In this document: piece after piece, positions 6,186-6,590 of the stretch | Position numbering within the stretch: the first letter of the stretch is position 1 | Layout: every line of letters begins with the position of its first letter | NCBI GenBank assembly: GCA_002401365.1 | Contig: NVSW01000016.1 | Span: 9,480-16,069 of the forward strand | Length of the DNA: 6,590 nucleotides | DNA from: Piscirickettsiaceae bacterium | GTDB taxonomy: Bacteria; Pseudomonadota; Gammaproteobacteria; Methylococcales; Cycloclasticaceae | Direction of reading: 5' to 3' | The notes under the pieces: model-generated | What the model saw: the letters and a program-made list of their open reading frames with translations, nothing else | Told to the model about the DNA's origin: nothing | Databases searched by the model: none | Program-made: the position numbers and the translations under genes

Positions 6186-6490
6186 TGGAACAGGTTAAAA
6201 AACCAGCGGCAATAAAAAAATAAAGCTACTCAATTCGAAAACTGGTAGCTGAATTAGTTATATGCTATGAAACTGGTATGGCTCAAAATTGTGTGACTAT
6301 AGCGTGATTGTTAACAATGGATGATTTGATTTAGCTGTTCGCTAGATTTTAATGCTTGCCCATTTGAGTTGAATCAAAACCAAATGTAATACACTCGTCA
6401 TTAATTCAGGTGATTTAACAGGTCAATCCACAATCAGTAATTGCCTAACATTTTTTCGTAAGTAATTGATAAATATGGGCTGCTATTGAG
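6186..6490. other. AT-rich intergenic region after nirK
   Basis: I see no coding frame with support on either strand. The stretch holds a weak hairpin AGCTAC/GTAGCT (6224-6229 and 6245-6250, loop about 15 nt, no T-run), a small GGTT-AAAA-AACC hairpin (6193-6204), and a 9-bp direct repeat AAACTGGTA (6239-6247 and 6270-6278). None is a convincing rho-independent terminator. An FNR-like dyad at 6364-6377 is listed separately. Confidence 0.6.
6364..6377 (+). promoter_or_regulatory. FNR/NNR-like binding site candidate
   Basis: TTGAG-TTGA-ATCAA matches nine of the ten fixed positions of the FNR/DNR-type consensus TTGAT-N4-ATCAA, and the symmetry extends one more base on each side (T6363, A6378). 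A class II arrangement (centre at -41.5) would place a -10 near ATTAAT at 6400-6405. No gene start follows before the IS30-like element, so whatever it controlled may have been displaced. In an AT-rich spacer a chance match is possible. Confidence 0.4.
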
Positions 6491-6590
6491 TCTTGAATTC
6501 AAGTATTAAGTGCAATCGTTTATGCAGCCAGTAATTTCTCTGACTGCCCCGTAAATAATTCATGAGGGGTTTTATACCCTCGCGTTTTTC
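6490..6590 (-). mobile_element. End of an IS30-family insertion sequence (partial)
   Basis: The C-terminus of an IS30-like transposase is encoded on the - strand at 6520-6590. Beyond its stop lies a short tail typical of such elements, including the 12-bp palindrome CTTGAATTCAAG at 6492-6503 and AAGTGCAAT (6508-6516), likely part of the terminal inverted repeat. The outer boundary is placed at about 6490 but could be off by ten bases, because the other end and the target duplication are outside the window. Confidence 0.6.
6520..6590 (-). CDS. IS30-family transposase, C-terminal fragment (runs off the window)
   Basis: Reading the - strand gives 22 residues ending in a TAA stop (6520-6522). 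They contain T-R-G-Y-K-T-P-H-E-L-F, which fits the conserved C-terminal end of IS30-family DDE transposases (R-P-R-K-x-L-G-Y-x-T-P-x-E-x-F), followed by T-G-Q-S-E-K-L-L-A-A. The rest of the gene, including the catalytic DDE residues, lies beyond the right edge, so whether it is intact cannot be judged. It points toward nirK, with about 330 bp between the two stops. Confidence 0.75.
   Translation of the reverse strand, partial: KTRGYKTPHELFTGQSEKLLAA

Noticed and set aside
6224..6250. Hairpin after nirK as a rho-independent terminator
   Set aside because: The stem is only about six base pairs with a large loop and no following T-run.

Overview
The window comes from a Gram-negative bacterium, most likely a gammaproteobacterium. 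Codon use leans to A/T, there is a Sec-type periplasmic copper nitrite reductase, a lipoprotein with a normal lipobox, and a MerR-regulated copper-ATPase operon. The genus cannot be fixed from the sequence alone. All complete genes lie on the + strand. The right edge holds the end of an insertion sequence on the - strand, so this is an accessory, metal-related region rather than a housekeeping one.

Layout: (1) positions 1-42 hold a 13-residue C-terminal tail, possibly of a multicopper oxidase. (2) 112-492 encodes a small two-CBS-domain protein. (3) 591-1097 encodes a DUF411 metal-binding lipoprotein. (4) A MerR-type promoter (1200-1230, 19-bp spacer) precedes a tight operon: merR-family regulator (1296-1718), Cu+ P1B-1 ATPase copA (1720-4017), membrane-anchored cupredoxin-like protein (4032-4385) and ferritin-like four-helix protein (4427-4885). 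Gaps between these genes are 1, 14 and 41 nt. (5) A 137-bp near-palindromic MITE with 16-bp terminal inverted repeats and a 5-bp GAAAT target duplication occupies 4912-5048. (6) nirK, a full-length copper nitrite reductase, is at 5082-6185. (7) About 300 bp of AT-rich non-coding DNA follows, with one FNR/NNR-like dyad (6364-6377). (8) The 3' end of an IS30-family element runs off the right edge.

How it may work together: the MerR regulator senses metal ion and turns on its own operon. CopA moves Cu+ out of the cytoplasm, and the cupredoxin-like protein probably handles Cu+ at the inner membrane. The DUF411 lipoprotein, and perhaps a multicopper oxidase upstream, deal with copper in the envelope. 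NirK is a copper enzyme matured in the periplasm, so its position next to copper export suggests a link between copper supply or detoxification and nitrite reduction. That link is inference.

The most notable items are the intact MITE inserted just upstream of nirK, the unannotated ferritin-like gene with a degenerate internal repeat, the Cys/Met-rich cupredoxin with unclear topology, and a MerR sensor whose metal-site residues do not match a standard Cu+ sensor.
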